Below, piece by piece: positions 12,926 through 27,520 of a stretch of DNA of 64,000 nucleotides (the stretch's first letter is position 1; every line of letters begins with the position of its first letter). The DNA comes from Nemertoderma westbladi (taxonomy: Eukaryota > Xenacoelomorpha > Nemertodermatida > Nemertodermatidae). The stretch spans positions 72,501 through 136,500 of the forward strand of contig JAUCBJ010008857.1 of NCBI GenBank assembly GCA_032718475.1. The letters run 5' to 3'. The notes beneath the pieces were generated by a model, which saw only the letters and a program-made list of their open reading frames with translations, searched no databases and was not told where the DNA came from. The translations under genes and the position numbers were made by a program.

Positions 12926-15900
12926 CTAAATCCATGACTACAATCACAAACACAGTAGTGTTGTGAAAATTAATCTAAATCCATGACTACAATCACAAAC
13001 ACAGTAGTGTTGTGAAAATTAATCTAAATCCATGACTACAATCACAAACACAGTAGTGTTGTGAAAATTCATCTAAATCCATGACTACAATCACAAACAC
13101 AGTAGTGTTGTGAAAATTCATCTAAATCCATGACTACAATCACAAACACAGTAGTGTTGTGAAAATTAATCTAAATCCATGACTACAATCACAAACACAG
13201 TAGTGTTGTAAAAATTAATCTAAATCCATGACTACAATCACAAACACAGTAGTGTTGTGAAAATTCATCTAAATCCATGACTACAATCACAAACACAGTA
13301 GTGTTGTGAAAATTCATCTAAATCCATGACTACAATCACAAACACAGTAGTGTTGTGTAAATTAATATAAATCAATGACTACAATCACAAACACAGTAGT
13401 GTTGTGAAAATTAATCTAAATCCATGACTACAATCACAAACACAGTAGTGTTGTGAAAATTAATCTAAATCCATGACTACAATCACAAACACAGTAGTGT
13501 TGTGAAAATTAATCTAAATCCATGACTACAATCACAAACACAGTAGTGTTGTGAAAATTCATCTAAATCCATGACTACAATCACAATCACAGTAGTGTTG
13601 TGAAAATTAATCTAAATCCATGGCTACAATCACAAACACAGTAGTGTTGTGAAAATTAATCTAAATCCATGACTACAATCACAAACACAGTAGTGTTGTG
13701 AAAATTAATCTAAATCCATGACTACAATCACATACACAGTAGTGTTGTGAAAATTACCATGACTACAATCACAAACACAGTAGTGTTGTGAAAATTAATC
13801 TAAATCCATGACTACAATCACAAACACAGTAGTGTTGTGAAAATTAATCTAAATCCATGACTACAATCACATACACAGTAGTGTTGTGAAAATTACCATG
13901 ACTACAATCACAAACACAGTAGTGTTGTGAAAATTAATCTAAATCCATGACTACAATCACAAACACAGTAGTGTTGTGAAAATTAATCTAAATCCCTGAC
14001 TACAATCACAAACACAGTAGTGTTGTGAAAATTACCATGACTACAATCACAAACACAGTAGTGTTGTGAAAATTAATCTAAATCCATGACTACAATCACA
14101 AACACAGTAGTGTTGTGAAAATTAATCTAAATCCATGACTACAATCACATACACAGTAGTGTTGTGAAAATTACCATGACTACAATCACAAACACAGTAG
14201 TGTTGTGAAAATTAATCTAAATCCATGACTACAATCACAAACACAGTAGTGTTGTGAAAATTAATCTAAATCCATGGCTACAATCACAAACACAGTAGTG
14301 TTGTGAAAATTAATCTAAATCCATGACTACAATCACATACACAGTAGTGTTGTGAAAATTACCATGACTACAATCACAAACACAGTAGTGTTGTGAAAAT
14401 TAATCTAAATCCATGACTACAATCACAAACACAGTAGTGTTGTGAAAATTACCATGACTACAATCACAAACACAGTAGTGTTGTGAAAATTAATCTAAAT
14501 CCATGACTACAATCACAAACACAGTAGTGTTGTGAAAATTAATCTAAATCCATGACTACAATCACAAACACAGTAGTGTTGTGAAAATTAATCTAAATCC
14601 ATGACTACAATCACAAACACAGTAGTGTTGTGAAAATTAATCTAAATCCATGACTACAATCACAAACACAGTAGTGTTGTGAAAATTAATCTAAATCCAT
14701 GACTACAATCACAAACACAGTAGTGTTGTGAAAATTAATCTAAATCCATGACTACAATCACAAACACAGTAGTGTTGTGAAAATTACCATGACTACAATC
14801 ACAAACACAGTAGTGTTGTGAAAATTAATCTAAATCCATGACTACAATCACAAACACAGTAGTGTTGTGAAAATTAATCTAAATCCATGACTACAATCAC
14901 AAACACAGTAGTGTTGTGAAAATTACCATGACTACAATCACAAACACAGTAGTGTTGTGAAAATTACCATGACTACAATCACAAACACAGTAGTGTTGTG
15001 AAAATTAATCTAAATCCATGACTACAATCACAAACACAGTAGTGTTGTGAAAATTACCATGACTACAATCACAAACACAGTAGTGTTGTGAAAATTAATC
15101 TAAATCCATGACTACAATCACATACACAGTAGTGTTGTGAAAATTTATCTAAATCCATGACTACAATCACAAACACAGTAGTGTTGTGAAAATTAATCTA
15201 AATCCATGACTACAATCACAAACACAGTAGTGTTGTGAAAATTACCATGACTACAATCACAAACACAGTAGTGTTGTGAAAATTAATCTAAATCCATGAC
15301 TACAATCACAAACACAGTAGTGTTGTGAAAATTACCATGACTACAATCACAAACACAGTAGTGTTGTGAAAATTACCATGACTACAATCACAAACACGTT
15401 AGTGTTGTGAAAATTAATCTAAATCCATGGCTACAATCACAAACACAGTAGTGTTGTGAAAATTACCATGACTACAATCACAAACACAGTAGTGTTGTGA
15501 AAATTACCATGACTACAATCACAAACACAGTAGTGTTGTGAAAATTAATCTAAATCCATGACTACAATCACAAACACAGTAGTGTTGTGAAAATTACCAT
15601 GACTACAATCACAAACACAGTAGTGTTGTGAAAATTACCATGACTACAATCACAAACACGTTAGTGTTGTGAAAATTAATCTAAATCCATGGCTACAATC
15701 ACAAACACAGTAGTGTTGTGAAAATTACCATGACTACAATCACAAACACAGTAGTGTTGTGAAAATTACCATGACTACAATCACAAACACAGTAGTGTTG
15801 TGAAAATTAATCTAAATCCATGACTACAATCACAAACACAGTAGTGTTGTGAAAATTACCATGACTACAATCACAAACACAGTAGTGTTGTGAAAATTAC

Positions 15901-18900
15901 CATGACTACAATCACAAACACAGTAGTGTTGTGAAAATTAATCTAAATCCATGACTACAATCACAAACACAGTAGTGTTGTGAAAATTAATCTAAATCCA
16001 TGAATACAATCACAAACACAGTAGTGTTGTGAAAATTAATCTAAATCCATGACTACAATCACAAACACAGTAGTGTTGTGAAAATTAATCTAAATCCATG
16101 ACTACAATCACAAACACAGTAGTGTTGTGAAAATTACCATGACTACAATCACAAACACAGTAGTGTTGTGAAAATTACCATGACTACAATCACAAACACA
16201 GTAGTGTTGTGAAAATTAATCTAAATCCATGACTACAATCACAAACACAGTAGTGTTGTGAAAATTACCATGACTACAATCACAAACACAGTAGTGTTGT
16301 GAAAATTAATATAAATCCATGACTACAATCACAAACACAGTAGTGTTGTGAAAATTAATCTAAATCCATGACTACAATCACAAACACAGTAGTGTTGTGA
16401 AAATTAATCTAAATCCATGACTACAATCACAAACACAGTAGTGTTGTGAAAATTAATCTAAACCCATGACTACAATCACAAACACAGTAGTGTTGTGAAA
16501 ATTAATCTAAATCCATGAATACAATCACAAACACAGTAGTGTTGTGAAAATTAATCTAAATCCATGGCTACAATCACAAACACAGTAGTGTTGTGAAAAT
16601 TAATCTAAATCCATGACTACAATCACATACACAGTAGTGTTGTGAAAATTACCATGACTACAATCACAAACACAGTAGTGTTGTGAAAATTAATCTAAAT
16701 CCATGACTACAATCACAAACACAGTAGTGTTGTGAAAATTAATCTAAATCCATGACTACAATCACAAACACAGTAGTGTTGTGAAAATTACCATGACTAC
16801 AATCACAAACACAGTAGTGTTGTGTAAATTAATCTAAATCCATGACTACAATCACAAACACAGTAGTGTTGTGAAAATTAATCTAAATCCATGACTACAA
16901 TCACAAACACAGTAGTGTTGTGAAAATTACCATGACTACAATCACAAACACAGTAGTGTTGTGAAAATTACCATGACTATAATCACAAACACAGTAGTGT
17001 TGTGAAAATTAATCTAAATCCATGACTACAATCACAAACACAGTAGTGTTGTGAAAATTACCATGACTACAATCACAAACACAGTAGTGTTGTGAAAATT
17101 AATCTAAATCCATGAATACAATCACAAACACAGTAGTGTTGTGAAAATTAATCTAAATCCATGACTACAATCACAAACACAGTAGTGTTGTGAAAATTAA
17201 TCTAAATCCATGGCTACAATCACAAACACAGTAGTGTTGTGAAAATTAATCTAAATCCATGACTACAATCACATACACAGTAGTGTTGTGAAAATTACCA
17301 TGACTACAATCACAAACACAGTAGTGTTGTGAAAATTAATCTAAATCCATGACTACAATCACAAACACAGTAGTGTTGTGAAAATTAATCTAAATCCATG
17401 ACTACAATCACAAACACAGTAGTGTTGTGAAAATTACCATGACTACAATCACAAACACAGTAGTGTTGTGAAAATTAATCTAAATCCATGACTACAATCA
17501 CAAACACAGTAGTGTTGTGAAAATTAATCTAAATCCATGACTACAATCACAAACACAGTAGTGTTGTGAAAATTACCATGACTACAATCACAAACACAGT
17601 AGTGTTGTGAAAATTACCATGACTACAATCACAAACACAGTAGTGTTGTGAAAATTAATCTAAATCCATGACTACAATCACAAACACAGTAGTGTTGTGA
17701 AAATTACCATGACTACAATCACAAACACAGTAGTGTTGTGAAAATTAATCTAAATCCATGACTACAATCACATACACAGTAGTGTTGTGAAAATTTATCT
17801 AAATCCATGACTACAATCACAAACACAGTAGTGTTGTGAAAATTAATCTAAATCCATGACTACAATCACAAACACAGTAGTGTTGTGAAAATTACCATGA
17901 CTACAATCACAAACACAGTAGTGTTGTGAAAATTAATCTAAATCCATGACTACAATCACAAACACAGTAGTGTTGTGAAAATTACCATGACTACAATCAC
18001 AAACACAGTAGTGTTGTGAAAATTACCATGACTACAATCACAAACACGTTAGTGTTGTGAAAATTAATCTAAATCCATGGCTACAATCACAAACACAGTA
18101 GTGTTGTGAAAATTACCATGACTACAATCACAAACACAGTAGTGTTGTGAAAATTACCATGACTACAATCACAAACACAGTAGTGTTGTGAAAATTAATC
18201 TAAATCCATGACTACAATCACAAACACAGTAGTGTTGTGAAAATTACCATGACTACAATCACAAACACAGTAGTGTTGTGAAAATTACCATGACTACAAT
18301 CACAAACACGTTAGTGTTGTGAAAATTAATCTAAATCCATGGCTACAATCACAAACACAGTAGTGTTGTGAAAATTACCATGACTACAATCACAAACACA
18401 GTAGTGTTGTGAAAATTACCATGACTACAATCACAAACACAGTAGTGTTGTGAAAATTAATCTAAATCCATGACTACAATCACAAACACAGTAGTGTTGT
18501 GAAAATTACCATGACTACAATCACAAACACAGTAGTGTTGTGAAAATTACCATGACTACAATCACAAACACAGTAGTGTTGTGAAAATTAATCTAAATCC
18601 ATGACTACAATCACAAACACAGTAGTGTTGTGAAAATTAATCTAAATCCATGAATACAATCACAAACACAGTAGTGTTGTGAAAATTAATCTAAATCCAT
18701 GACTACAATCACAAACACAGTAGTGTTGTGAAAATTAATCTAAATCCATGACTACAATCACAAACACAGTAGTGTTGTGAAAATTACCATGACTACAATC
18801 ACAAACACAGTAGTGTTGTGAAAATTACCATGACTACAATCACAAACACAGTAGTGTTGTGAAAATTAATCTAAATCCATGACTACAATCACAAACACAG

Positions 18901-21165
18901 TAGTGTTGTGAAAATTACCATGACTACAATCACAAACACAGTAGTGTTGTGAAAATTAATATAAATCCATGACTACAATCACAAACACAGTAGTGTTGTG
19001 AAAATTAATCTAAATCCATGACTACAATCACAAACACAGTAGTGTTGTGAAAATTAATCTAAATCCATGACTACAATCACAAACACAGTAGTGTTGTGAA
19101 AATTAATCTAAATCCATGACTACAATCACAAACACAGTAGTGTTGTGAAAATTAATCTAAATCCATGAATACAATCACAAACACAGTAGTGTTGTGAAAA
19201 TTAATCTAAATCCATGGCTACAATCACAAACACAGTAGTGTTGTGAAAATTAATCTAAATCCATGACTACAATCACATACACAGTAGTGTTGTGAAAATT
19301 ACCATGACTACAATCACAAACACAGTAGTGTTGTGAAAATTAATCTAAATCCATGACTACAATCACAAACACAGTAGTGTTGTGAAAATTAATCTAAATC
19401 CATGACTACAATCACAAACACAGTAGTGTTGTGAAAATTACCATGACTACAATCACAAACACAGTAGTGTTGTGTAAATTAATCTAAATCCATGACTACA
19501 ATCACAAACACAGTAGTGTTGTGAAAATTAATCTAAATCCATGACTACAATCACAAACACAGTAGTGTTGTGAAAATTACCATGACTACAATCACAAACA
19601 CAGTAGTGTTGTGAAAATTACCATGACTATAATCACAAACACAGTAGTGTTGTGAAAATTAATCTAAATCCATGACTACAATCACAAACACAGTAGTGTT
19701 GTGAAAATTACCATGACTACAATCACAAACACAGTAGTGTTGTGAAAATTAATCTAAATCCATGAATACAATCACAAACACAGTAGTGTTGTGAAAATTA
19801 ATCTAAATCCATGACTACAATCACAAACACAGTAGTGTTGTGAAAATTAATCTAAATCCATGGCTACAATCACAAACACAGTAGTGTTGTGAAAATTAAT
19901 CTAAATCCATGACTACAATCACATACACAGTAGTGTTGTGAAAATTACCATGACTACAATCACAAACACAGTAGTGTTGTGAAAATTAATCTAAATCCAT
20001 GACTACAATCACAAACACAGTAGTGTTGTGAAAATTAATCTAAATCCATGACTACAATCACAAACACAGTAGTGTTGTGAAAATTACCATGACTACAATC
20101 ACAAACACAGTAGTGTTGTGAAAATTAATCTAAATCCATGACTACAATCACAAACACAGTAGTGTTGTGAAAATTAATCTAAATCCATGACTACAATCAC
20201 AAACACAGTAGTGTTGTGAAAATTACCATGACTACAATCACAAACACAGTAGTGTTGTGAAAATTACCATGACTACAATCACAAACACAGTAGTGTTGTG
20301 AAAATTAATCTAAATCCATGACTACAATCACAAACACAGTAGTGTTGTGAAAATTACCATGACTACAATCACAAACACAGTAGTGTTGTGAAAATTAATC
20401 TAAATCCATGACTACAATCACAAACACAGTAGTGTTGTGAAAATTAATCTAAATCCATGACTACAATCATAAACACAGTAGTGTTGTGAAAATTACCATG
20501 ACTACAATCACAAACACAGTAGTGTTGTGAAAATTACCATGACTACAATCACAAACACAGTAGTGTTGTGAAAATTAATCTAAATCCATGACTACAATCA
20601 CAAACACAGTAGTGTTGTGAAAATTACCATGACTACAATCACAAACACAGTAGTGTTGTGAAAATTAATCTAAATCCATGACTACAATCACAAACACAGT
20701 AGTGTTGTGAAAATTACCATGACTACAATCACAAACACTGTAGTGTTGTGAAAATTACCATGACTACAATCACAAACACAGTAGTGTTGTGAAAATTAAT
20801 CTAAATCCATGAATACAATCACAAACACAGTAGTGTTGTGAAAATTAATCTAAATCCATGACTACAATCACAAACACAGTAGTGTTGTGAAAATTAATCT
20901 AAATCCATGACTACAATCACAAACACAGTAGTGTTGTGAAAATTACCATGACTACAATCACAAACACAGTAGTGTTGTGAAAATTAATCTAAATCCATGA
21001 CTACAATCACAAACACAGTAGTGTTGTGAAAATTAATCTAAATCCATGACTACAATCACAATCACAGTAGTGTTGTGAAAATTAATCTAAATCCATGACT
21101 ACAATCACAAACACAGTAGTGTTGTGAAAATTTATCTAAATCCATGACTACAATCACAAACACAG
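12926..21165. repeat. 49/41-bp two-form minisatellite array with 2650-bp higher-order period
   Basis: Roughly 175 copies of a unit containing CATGACTACAATCACAAACA then CAGTAGTGTTGTGAAAATTA. It occurs in a long form (49 bp, with ATCTAAAT) and a short form (41 bp, lacking those eight bases). Diagnostic variants repeat exactly 2650 bp apart: CACGTTAGTG at 15395 and 18045 and again at 15657 and 18307; GACTATAATC near 16975 and 19625; CATACACAG followed by TTTATCT at 15121 and 17771. The duplicated blocks are about 14.65-17.30 kb and 17.30-19.95 kb, with a partial third copy to about 20.42 kb. The array ends directly against the 3' end of LINE-A. Confidence 0.97.
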
Positions 21166-21169
21166 TTTA

Positions 21170-22795
21170 TGATTTTGTTGACATTGTGAGTTTGTGACAC
21201 AGCATTCCACACGGGGCAGCTACAGCGAAGGAACGGCGACCATAAGTTTTAGTGTTATAGTGTTATAGGTACTGCCAACAGCAGCATGTTAGCGGAGCGC
21301 AGATTACGTGTGGCATGGTAAAGTGAAAGTAATTCAGACAAGTAATCCGGAGCCGTTTCATGTAGGCATTTATAAGTAAGAGCTGCTATCTTGTAGTCAA
21401 TTCGTCTACGAACTGGTAGCCAATGGAGTTTTTTCAAGACTGGAGATGTGGTCGTATTTTCTGACATTACAGAGCAATCTAGCAGAACAGTTCTGTACAT
21501 ATTGCAGCTTCTTAATATATTTCTGTGGTAACCCAAAGTATATGAATTATTCAAGTCCAACCGAGATGAGATAAAAGCGTGAATCGCTTTTTTAGGCAAA
21601 TATTTCCTAATCTGCGATAGGTTGCGAATGTGGTAGAATGACTCCTTAACTAAGTGAGCTATTTGTTTATCCAAAAAAGCCAATATTCCTGGCAGATTTA
21701 GTACTTTCCACCATTTTTCCACCGATTAGCAGCTTTTGAGCAGGCAGTTGATCAGCAAAACGCGATTGCATTAGGACCATCTCAGTCTTACCATCATTCA
21801 TTTTCATAAAATATGCTTATTCATCCAATTTTTAATATCAACAATGCAATCTGCACTAACATTTATGGCCTCCGAAACCTCACTAAGTTTAAATGAAACA
21901 TATAGCTGAGTATCATCAGCATACAAGTGATATTTTAGACCATGTCGCCGAATTACGTTGGAAAGGGAACGCCGCGTATATAGTGAAAATAATAATGGCC
22001 CAAGAACAGAACCCTGTGGAACTCCATATTTCAAATACTTTTTATGTGAATAACTATCTCCAATAAGTACTCGATAAGAGCGCTCACTAAGGTAAGGTGC
22101 GAAACCAATTTAATCTATTCCCAGTTACACCAACATTGTAATAGTAATAGTATAGAATGGTCAATGGCCTCAAACGCGGCACTTAAGTCGACCATAATTA
22201 GGAGAACACAGGACCCATTATCGATGCTGTTGAGAATATCATTATTTACACCATTACACGCAGCAGTGCCGTTTCCACACTATGAGATCCCCTATATGCT
22301 CTCTGAAATGGTTCATATAAAGAATGCAAGTAGTGTAAGTGATTTATTAATTGCTGTGCAACAACCTTTTCAGTTATCTTCGCAAGAAATTCCAAGTTTG
22401 ATACCGGGTGAAAGTTATTCAATATGTCAGGGTTAAGACGCCTCTTCTTAATCAATGGACGCAATACACTCTCTTTGAAGAGTTGTGGGACTTGCATAAC
22501 CGACAGAATGACAGATTGATTATAATTAGAAACAATGGTAACAGCAATCCAATGCATCCATGCAACACCCTAGAGGGAAGTGGATCAGATGGGCTTGTCT
22601 CATCCAAGGATTTACCTGAAAATACAGGCGCTGCATTGATACTGAAAGAATTTTCTTTATTGGATGTATTGCGTTTATTGATATCAATCAATTCCTCATG
22701 AATATTGTCAATCTATTGCTCAAAAATTCATTCACTATGTCTAAATCATTATCCCTTTGAGGCAAAATACCATTCAGATTAGCGGAAACAAGGGG
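21170..22795 (-). pseudogene. LINE-A: L2/CR1-like LINE, reverse transcriptase part (broken)
   Basis: Read on the minus strand, pieces appear in the normal order of an L2/CR1-type ORF2. The linker (DPLPSRVLHGC) comes first. RT fingers follow (VLRPLIKKRRLNPD, FHPVSNLEFLAKITEKVV, PFQRAYRGSHSVETALLRV), then GVPQGSVLGPLLFSLY, the catalytic YADDTQLY box (both Asp present), and a C-terminal segment with LKKLHWLPVRRRIDYKI. Frameshifts and stops separate these blocks, and C-terminal homology persists to about 21180, where the minisatellite begins. The remainder of the same element lies at 27.52-28.39 and 28.94-29.25 kb. It is a dead copy; clade assignment comes from the motifs alone. Confidence 0.85.
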
Positions 22796-24274
22796 TGCGG
22801 GTGCTAGGGGAGGGAGGGTGGTAGACAGAGAGGGGGGGGGGGGGGGGGGGGGGGGGTGGTCGGTATAGAAACGGAGGAATAGAAAAGCCAGCAGCAATAG
22901 AGGAAAATCAGCCTCTCCCACCTCTCTTGATACTCCCCAAATACTTACACAAATATCGCATTACTGTATTAGTACATAGAACCACACTCATGTCTGCCAG
23001 TCCATGTTACTGTGTTTGTCTTAGTAGTAGTCTCAAATTTCCCGCCTTGTAACGTCAGTTTGCGGTGGCTTAATTAACTCTTAATAATTTCATCATTAAG
23101 ATTATTTGTTTTATAATAATTAATATCTTATTTATATTATTAAAAAAAACAAATAAGCAATAATCATATATATTATTACATTATCAGTACTTTAATAGGA
23201 ACACAGGGTATATCCATTATCGATTCTGTACACCAAAATATATGCATCCTAAAGCTAATACAGTAGGTTATTAACATTATTATTACTGTTCGGAAATTCC
23301 GCAATAATTAATTTTACCCATAACAACTATTAATGTACTGTACCAACCAACATACAGCACCACAAGTTTGCTGCCTAGGGCCTATACCTACTAAATAAAA
23401 TTCGGCTGTGCCATCTTTCAGTAACATTTACGATGTCAGTATAATATCAAAGCTGTAAAAAAATTCATATTATGATGAAACATATACGTTTCACAAACAA
23501 TTTTGATATTGGACTAGACTGTGAAGTTCTGTTCATATAAGAGTGCGATTGAAAATGGAATTGTTGGAAACTGAAATCCACAAGTTACTAATTGTTAGTC
23601 CGAAAGTAAGGATGGGGGGGGGGGGGGGGGTGGTAGAATTCCTTATTAGAGATTAGCCCCAATGTCCCTCTCGTCAACCCAAGGTGTTGACGGGACATTG
23701 GGGATCTTGTTTAGTACCAAAAATGTTTCAAATTTTATTTAAAACCAACAAAAAAAATATATCAAAGAATGAAAACTAAATTTTACTGTTTAACAAAATA
23801 CTTGGTTAATATTACTGTAAGTATTTGAATTAAAATAAAAAAATTTATTTGCATAATTATCACAAAAGCACCTTTTTTATTCTTTGCTTTTGTAAATACG
23901 CTAAAAGATATATCAGTATTTCTATAAAATGCAAAATAATTTATTAAACAAATTTTAATTATGAAATATAACAATATATTTATGGTATATAGCTATAGCT
24001 GTTTATACTATTAATATATTTACATAATAATAAATATTATTATTATTTACTATAATATATTAAAGATTCAATACTAAATTGTGAATTTAATTTGTTCAAT
24101 TAATAAAATAATTTCTGCTCATGGCAATATACAGTAGGACCACAAATAATTATTACATGGGCATACATTTAAACCAATACGACGTCATAAATGTTAACAC
24201 AGTAACTGTATATAGGCACAGGTTATATATAAGTCAATCGATAGACAATAACAAAATTAAAAAGCATTAAATAA

Positions 24275-24490
24275 TGCGGTGGTTTGGTATCCCTACCCGG
24301 ATGCGGTTTGGATGAAACGAAGACATGAAAGTTAAAAACTCAACGAACCAAAGCGTGTCTGGTCGACTGATAGACACCGAACCACTCGCGAATTTAAACT
24401 GGGGATCCCAACTCGCTCCAGAACGCAACCCATAATAACTCATCGCTTGCTGTTGCACTGAATTGCTCTACCGCAGTTGACCCACGAAAG
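24275..24490 (-). other. tRNA-like / SINE-like segment (weak)
   Basis: On the minus strand, GGTCAACTGCGGTAGAGC resembles a tRNA A box, and GAGTTGGGATCCCC lies about 70 bases later in a weak B-box-like context. The spacing is long for a tRNA gene and no cloverleaf is apparent. It could be a decayed SINE or a chance match. Confidence 0.2.
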
Positions 24491-24543
24491 TTTTGCACTT
24501 TGTATTTCAGTATTTCATGCCGCTGATTCTAGAACCTAAGATT

Positions 24544-24888
24544 TCATCCGGTAAACGTTGCAATTTCCAGAAACCACGCACTGTAATCGTACCGATACCA
24601 CGAAGTCTCTTTAGTTTCACATGCATGTTTGCTTTTAGCGAAGTCCTGCTTACGTATACGTACAATGCGATTGGAACTACCGGTAGTTTTCCCACCGGAT
24701 TCGAGCAGTAGGTGCACTTTTGCATCTTTCAGCATTGCGTCGGAGAAACGAGGCGAAGGGCCGGAAGTCGCGATGATAGAGTTCCGGTACGATCCTCTCT
24801 CGACCTTGGCCGTCGAGAGATATGCGAGAATGTTATCGCAAACGTGCTGGCACCCAGTCCGCCAGTTTGTGTCATCAACGTTGAAGAC
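24544..24888 (-). CDS. Unrecognised open segment, possible exon or gene remnant
   Basis: A 114-codon stretch on the minus strand lies between two stops (TGA at 24889-24891 and TGA at 24544-24546); its first ATG is at 24735. It is richer in CpG than its surroundings. The translation is of mixed, protein-like composition (for example GCQHVCDNILAYLSTAKVE near the start and LLLESGGKTTGSSNRIVRI in the middle). An AG just upstream (CTGCTGAG) could be a splice acceptor, but no clear donor follows. The same frame resumes after two stops near 24530. I recognise no domain. It may be an exon, a decayed transposon ORF or chance. Confidence 0.22.
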   Translation of the reverse strand, partial: VFNVDDTNWRTGCQHVCDNILAYLSTAKVERGSYRNSIIATSGPSPRFSDAMLKDAKVHLLLESGGKTTGSSNRIVRIRKQDFAKSKHACETKETSWYRYDYSAWFLEIATFTG

Positions 24889-27520
24889 TCAGCAGTCATC
24901 TATATGCAGGAGACGATTCGTTAGGATAAGCTGCAAGTGATCCCCACCTCATAGGGATCCTCGGATATAAGGATTACAGGATTACAACTTCCGAACTTGA
25001 AGTTTAGAACTGCAGTAGGCCTATAATGCAGGCAGATTGTCTCATGAGTTTACTAAAATCCTGAGGTTATTAGCCAAATGGGTGAATGTGGATTGGTTAG
25101 GCCTACTGAAAGAACATGAGAAAACAAAAATGCTAGGCCTAGTACAATCCAGCAATCACAATATTAGGCTTACTAAAAATTAACAAATAATAAATGAAAT
25201 ACTGAAATAGGCCTAAATTTAATTATACAACAACCGTCAGACCATACCTGCTGCCTGCATACAGCCGTACCAAACCTGATAACATGCAGACAAGCCTAGA
25301 ATACAAGTGAAATGTATAGTAGGCAGGTAGGCCTACTGTCAGACTGTAGTAAGGCCTGTGAAAGTACGGGCGGTGGTACGCTACTGCTGTACTGCAGTAC
25401 TGCAGCAGGCGTCCCAGTGGAGGGGCAGACCGGTATATAAAATCCAACACTACCGGTAATTGCTACACAGCCAGCTGGGAGTTCATTATTCTTGCCCAAG
25501 GCGCCTTGTCCCTGCCTCACACTACAAAAAATGTTGCCGTCGCTAGGATACAAATTATATGTTATTGGCTAGAGCTGTACCATTGGTTGGCTTTGGCTAT
25601 GGGTTTGATGTAGGCCGTCATGTTATGATATTCAAATGGATTGATGGAGGGAATTTCAAAATGGTCAAATAATACATCAATAATGAAATTTTTAATATGA
25701 AGTACAATTATAAAAATCGCTGTAACTCTGGTGCAACACGACCGTATTCGATGAAATTTTAATTGTTACGTACGGAAATTAATGCGTTTACAATTGCTAT
25801 ACTCAATATATTTATAATCGGTATGATTTTTAAACTATAAGAGTTTAAGATCCGGGAATTGCCAAATTGTGGCTACGTAAGACAGATTTGACCACAAAAT
25901 TGACCAGGTTCGTGCAACTCTTGAAAATTTTGGAATATGTCAATTTTTTTCTATTATCATGTTCTATAAATGACCGAAGTTAAAAAAAATATAATTCCTA
26001 GGAAGTTGTTTTATTTTTTATAAATATGTAATTTTGTGGTGAAAATTTGTTAATTTCGTTAAAAATCAGTGAAAATTTGACGGTTTGGAGTAAAATTGGG
26101 TGGGTTGGGCCAACTCATATAAATAGTTGCCAGTGTAATTTTTCTTACCCTAAAACGTTCTTTAATTGAGCACAGTTTTAGAAAATATAATTCCTAGGAA
26201 GTTCTTAAACTAAAGCTCAGACTTTCAAAAAGACGGCCATATTTAACGGACTTTTTTTATTTGTCTGTCATACCTACACACAACGTTGAAATCGAAAATG
26301 GCATGCATATTCGGATTCAGCACACCAAAATGTACCTATATAGTATATTTTGAGGTAATCTGAGGCTAAAATAAAAAAAAATGAAAAAATGAAAAAAAAT
26401 TTCGCCAAAATTTGCCAAACTTCCAAAAATACTTAACTTGCTCAGATTTTCATGAAATTTGGTACGGATGTGCCCAAAGCAATTCTAAGAAACTAATTTG
26501 AAGGATTTACGGAAAAATGCAATTTAAGCCGATATATCGCATTTTGAGTGCCTAATTTTAGGCCAAATTTCAAGAAAATACAGATTTCCTAAGTTTGGCC
26601 CTTATTTACTACAAGAAGCAAAAACTTTTTGTATTAAGATTAAATGGATAAAATGTAGAGCTATCTTATCCATCTGTGATGTTAAAGTTTCAGAAAAATA
26701 TAAGCAGACAATTCGAAGAAAACCACTTTCTACTAAAACCTATTTTGTCAACTTCCAAAATTACCATTTTTCGGCCCCAATTTCCGGCCCTTAATATTCA
26801 GGCAACGCACAATATCAATAACAGTAATGGAACTCCCATCTTCCCTCTATATAACGCAAGTGGAACGGTTTCCTTCTAATTAAAAGATACAGAGTTATAA
26901 CGATTTAAAAATTGTCAAAAATATCCAAATTTGGCCCAAAATTGGCCAAAAGTTAAATTATTGGCATACTGTTAAATATTTTTGGCCAATATTTTGACCC
27001 GATGAACAACTGTATTGGATATGTATTCGGTATGAGTTTCAATCGAAATGGCCAAGCTGCTTTGGTGATAGCGAGAAAACAATGTAAAAATTTACCATTT
27101 TGATAATTTTTGGGTAAAATTAAAATGTGGCCAAAATGGCCAAATTTGGCTAAACGAAATTTTTTAATGAAACTTGCAAATTTATCCGCGCACAAAGTCT
27201 CGGGAGAACATTTGAAGATTTCAGTCGCCTTCACTCCGAATTTAATCATTTAGTGCTAGAAGTTTCCAAATTGGGGCAAAAATCCACATTTGGTGGCCAA
27301 TTTGGAAATGTTGCGAAACTAAATTGAAAAAACAAAACCGTACAAAATTCTTAGAATAACAAAAACTACAAACGTGGCAAATTTCAGAGAATATAATTCC
27401 TAGGAAGTTGTAAAACGCCCCGAGTAAGCTCCACTTTCTATATACTAAATGTTGGAACGCCTACGCCCGGTGTGGGAGAATCCTCACGAAGGATCCTCCC
27501 ACGTTGTGTTGTTTTTAGGT

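Larger units (their letters stand above)
22796..27520. other. ~4.7-kb segment splitting LINE-A, no recognised gene
   Basis: LINE-A homology stops at about 22795 (coding ...GILPQRDNDLD) and resumes at about 27521 (coding ...LFKCVGQLVGY). In related LINEs these are neighbouring residues, so everything between looks inserted. The segment holds poly-G runs (22832-22856 and 23614-23630), AT-rich DNA (23.0-24.2 kb), a CpG-rich stretch with an open frame (24544-24888), words of the type TAGGCCTA (25.0-25.4 kb), and a 25.6-27.4 kb block with three copies of ATATAATTCCTAGGAAGTT. I could not define matching ends or a target duplication, so it may be several insertions. Confidence 0.45.

Noticed and set aside
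25223-25553. Minus-strand frames of 75-85 codons
   Set aside because: Low-complexity composition from TAGGCCTA-type words; the two frames overlap in different phases and lack domains.
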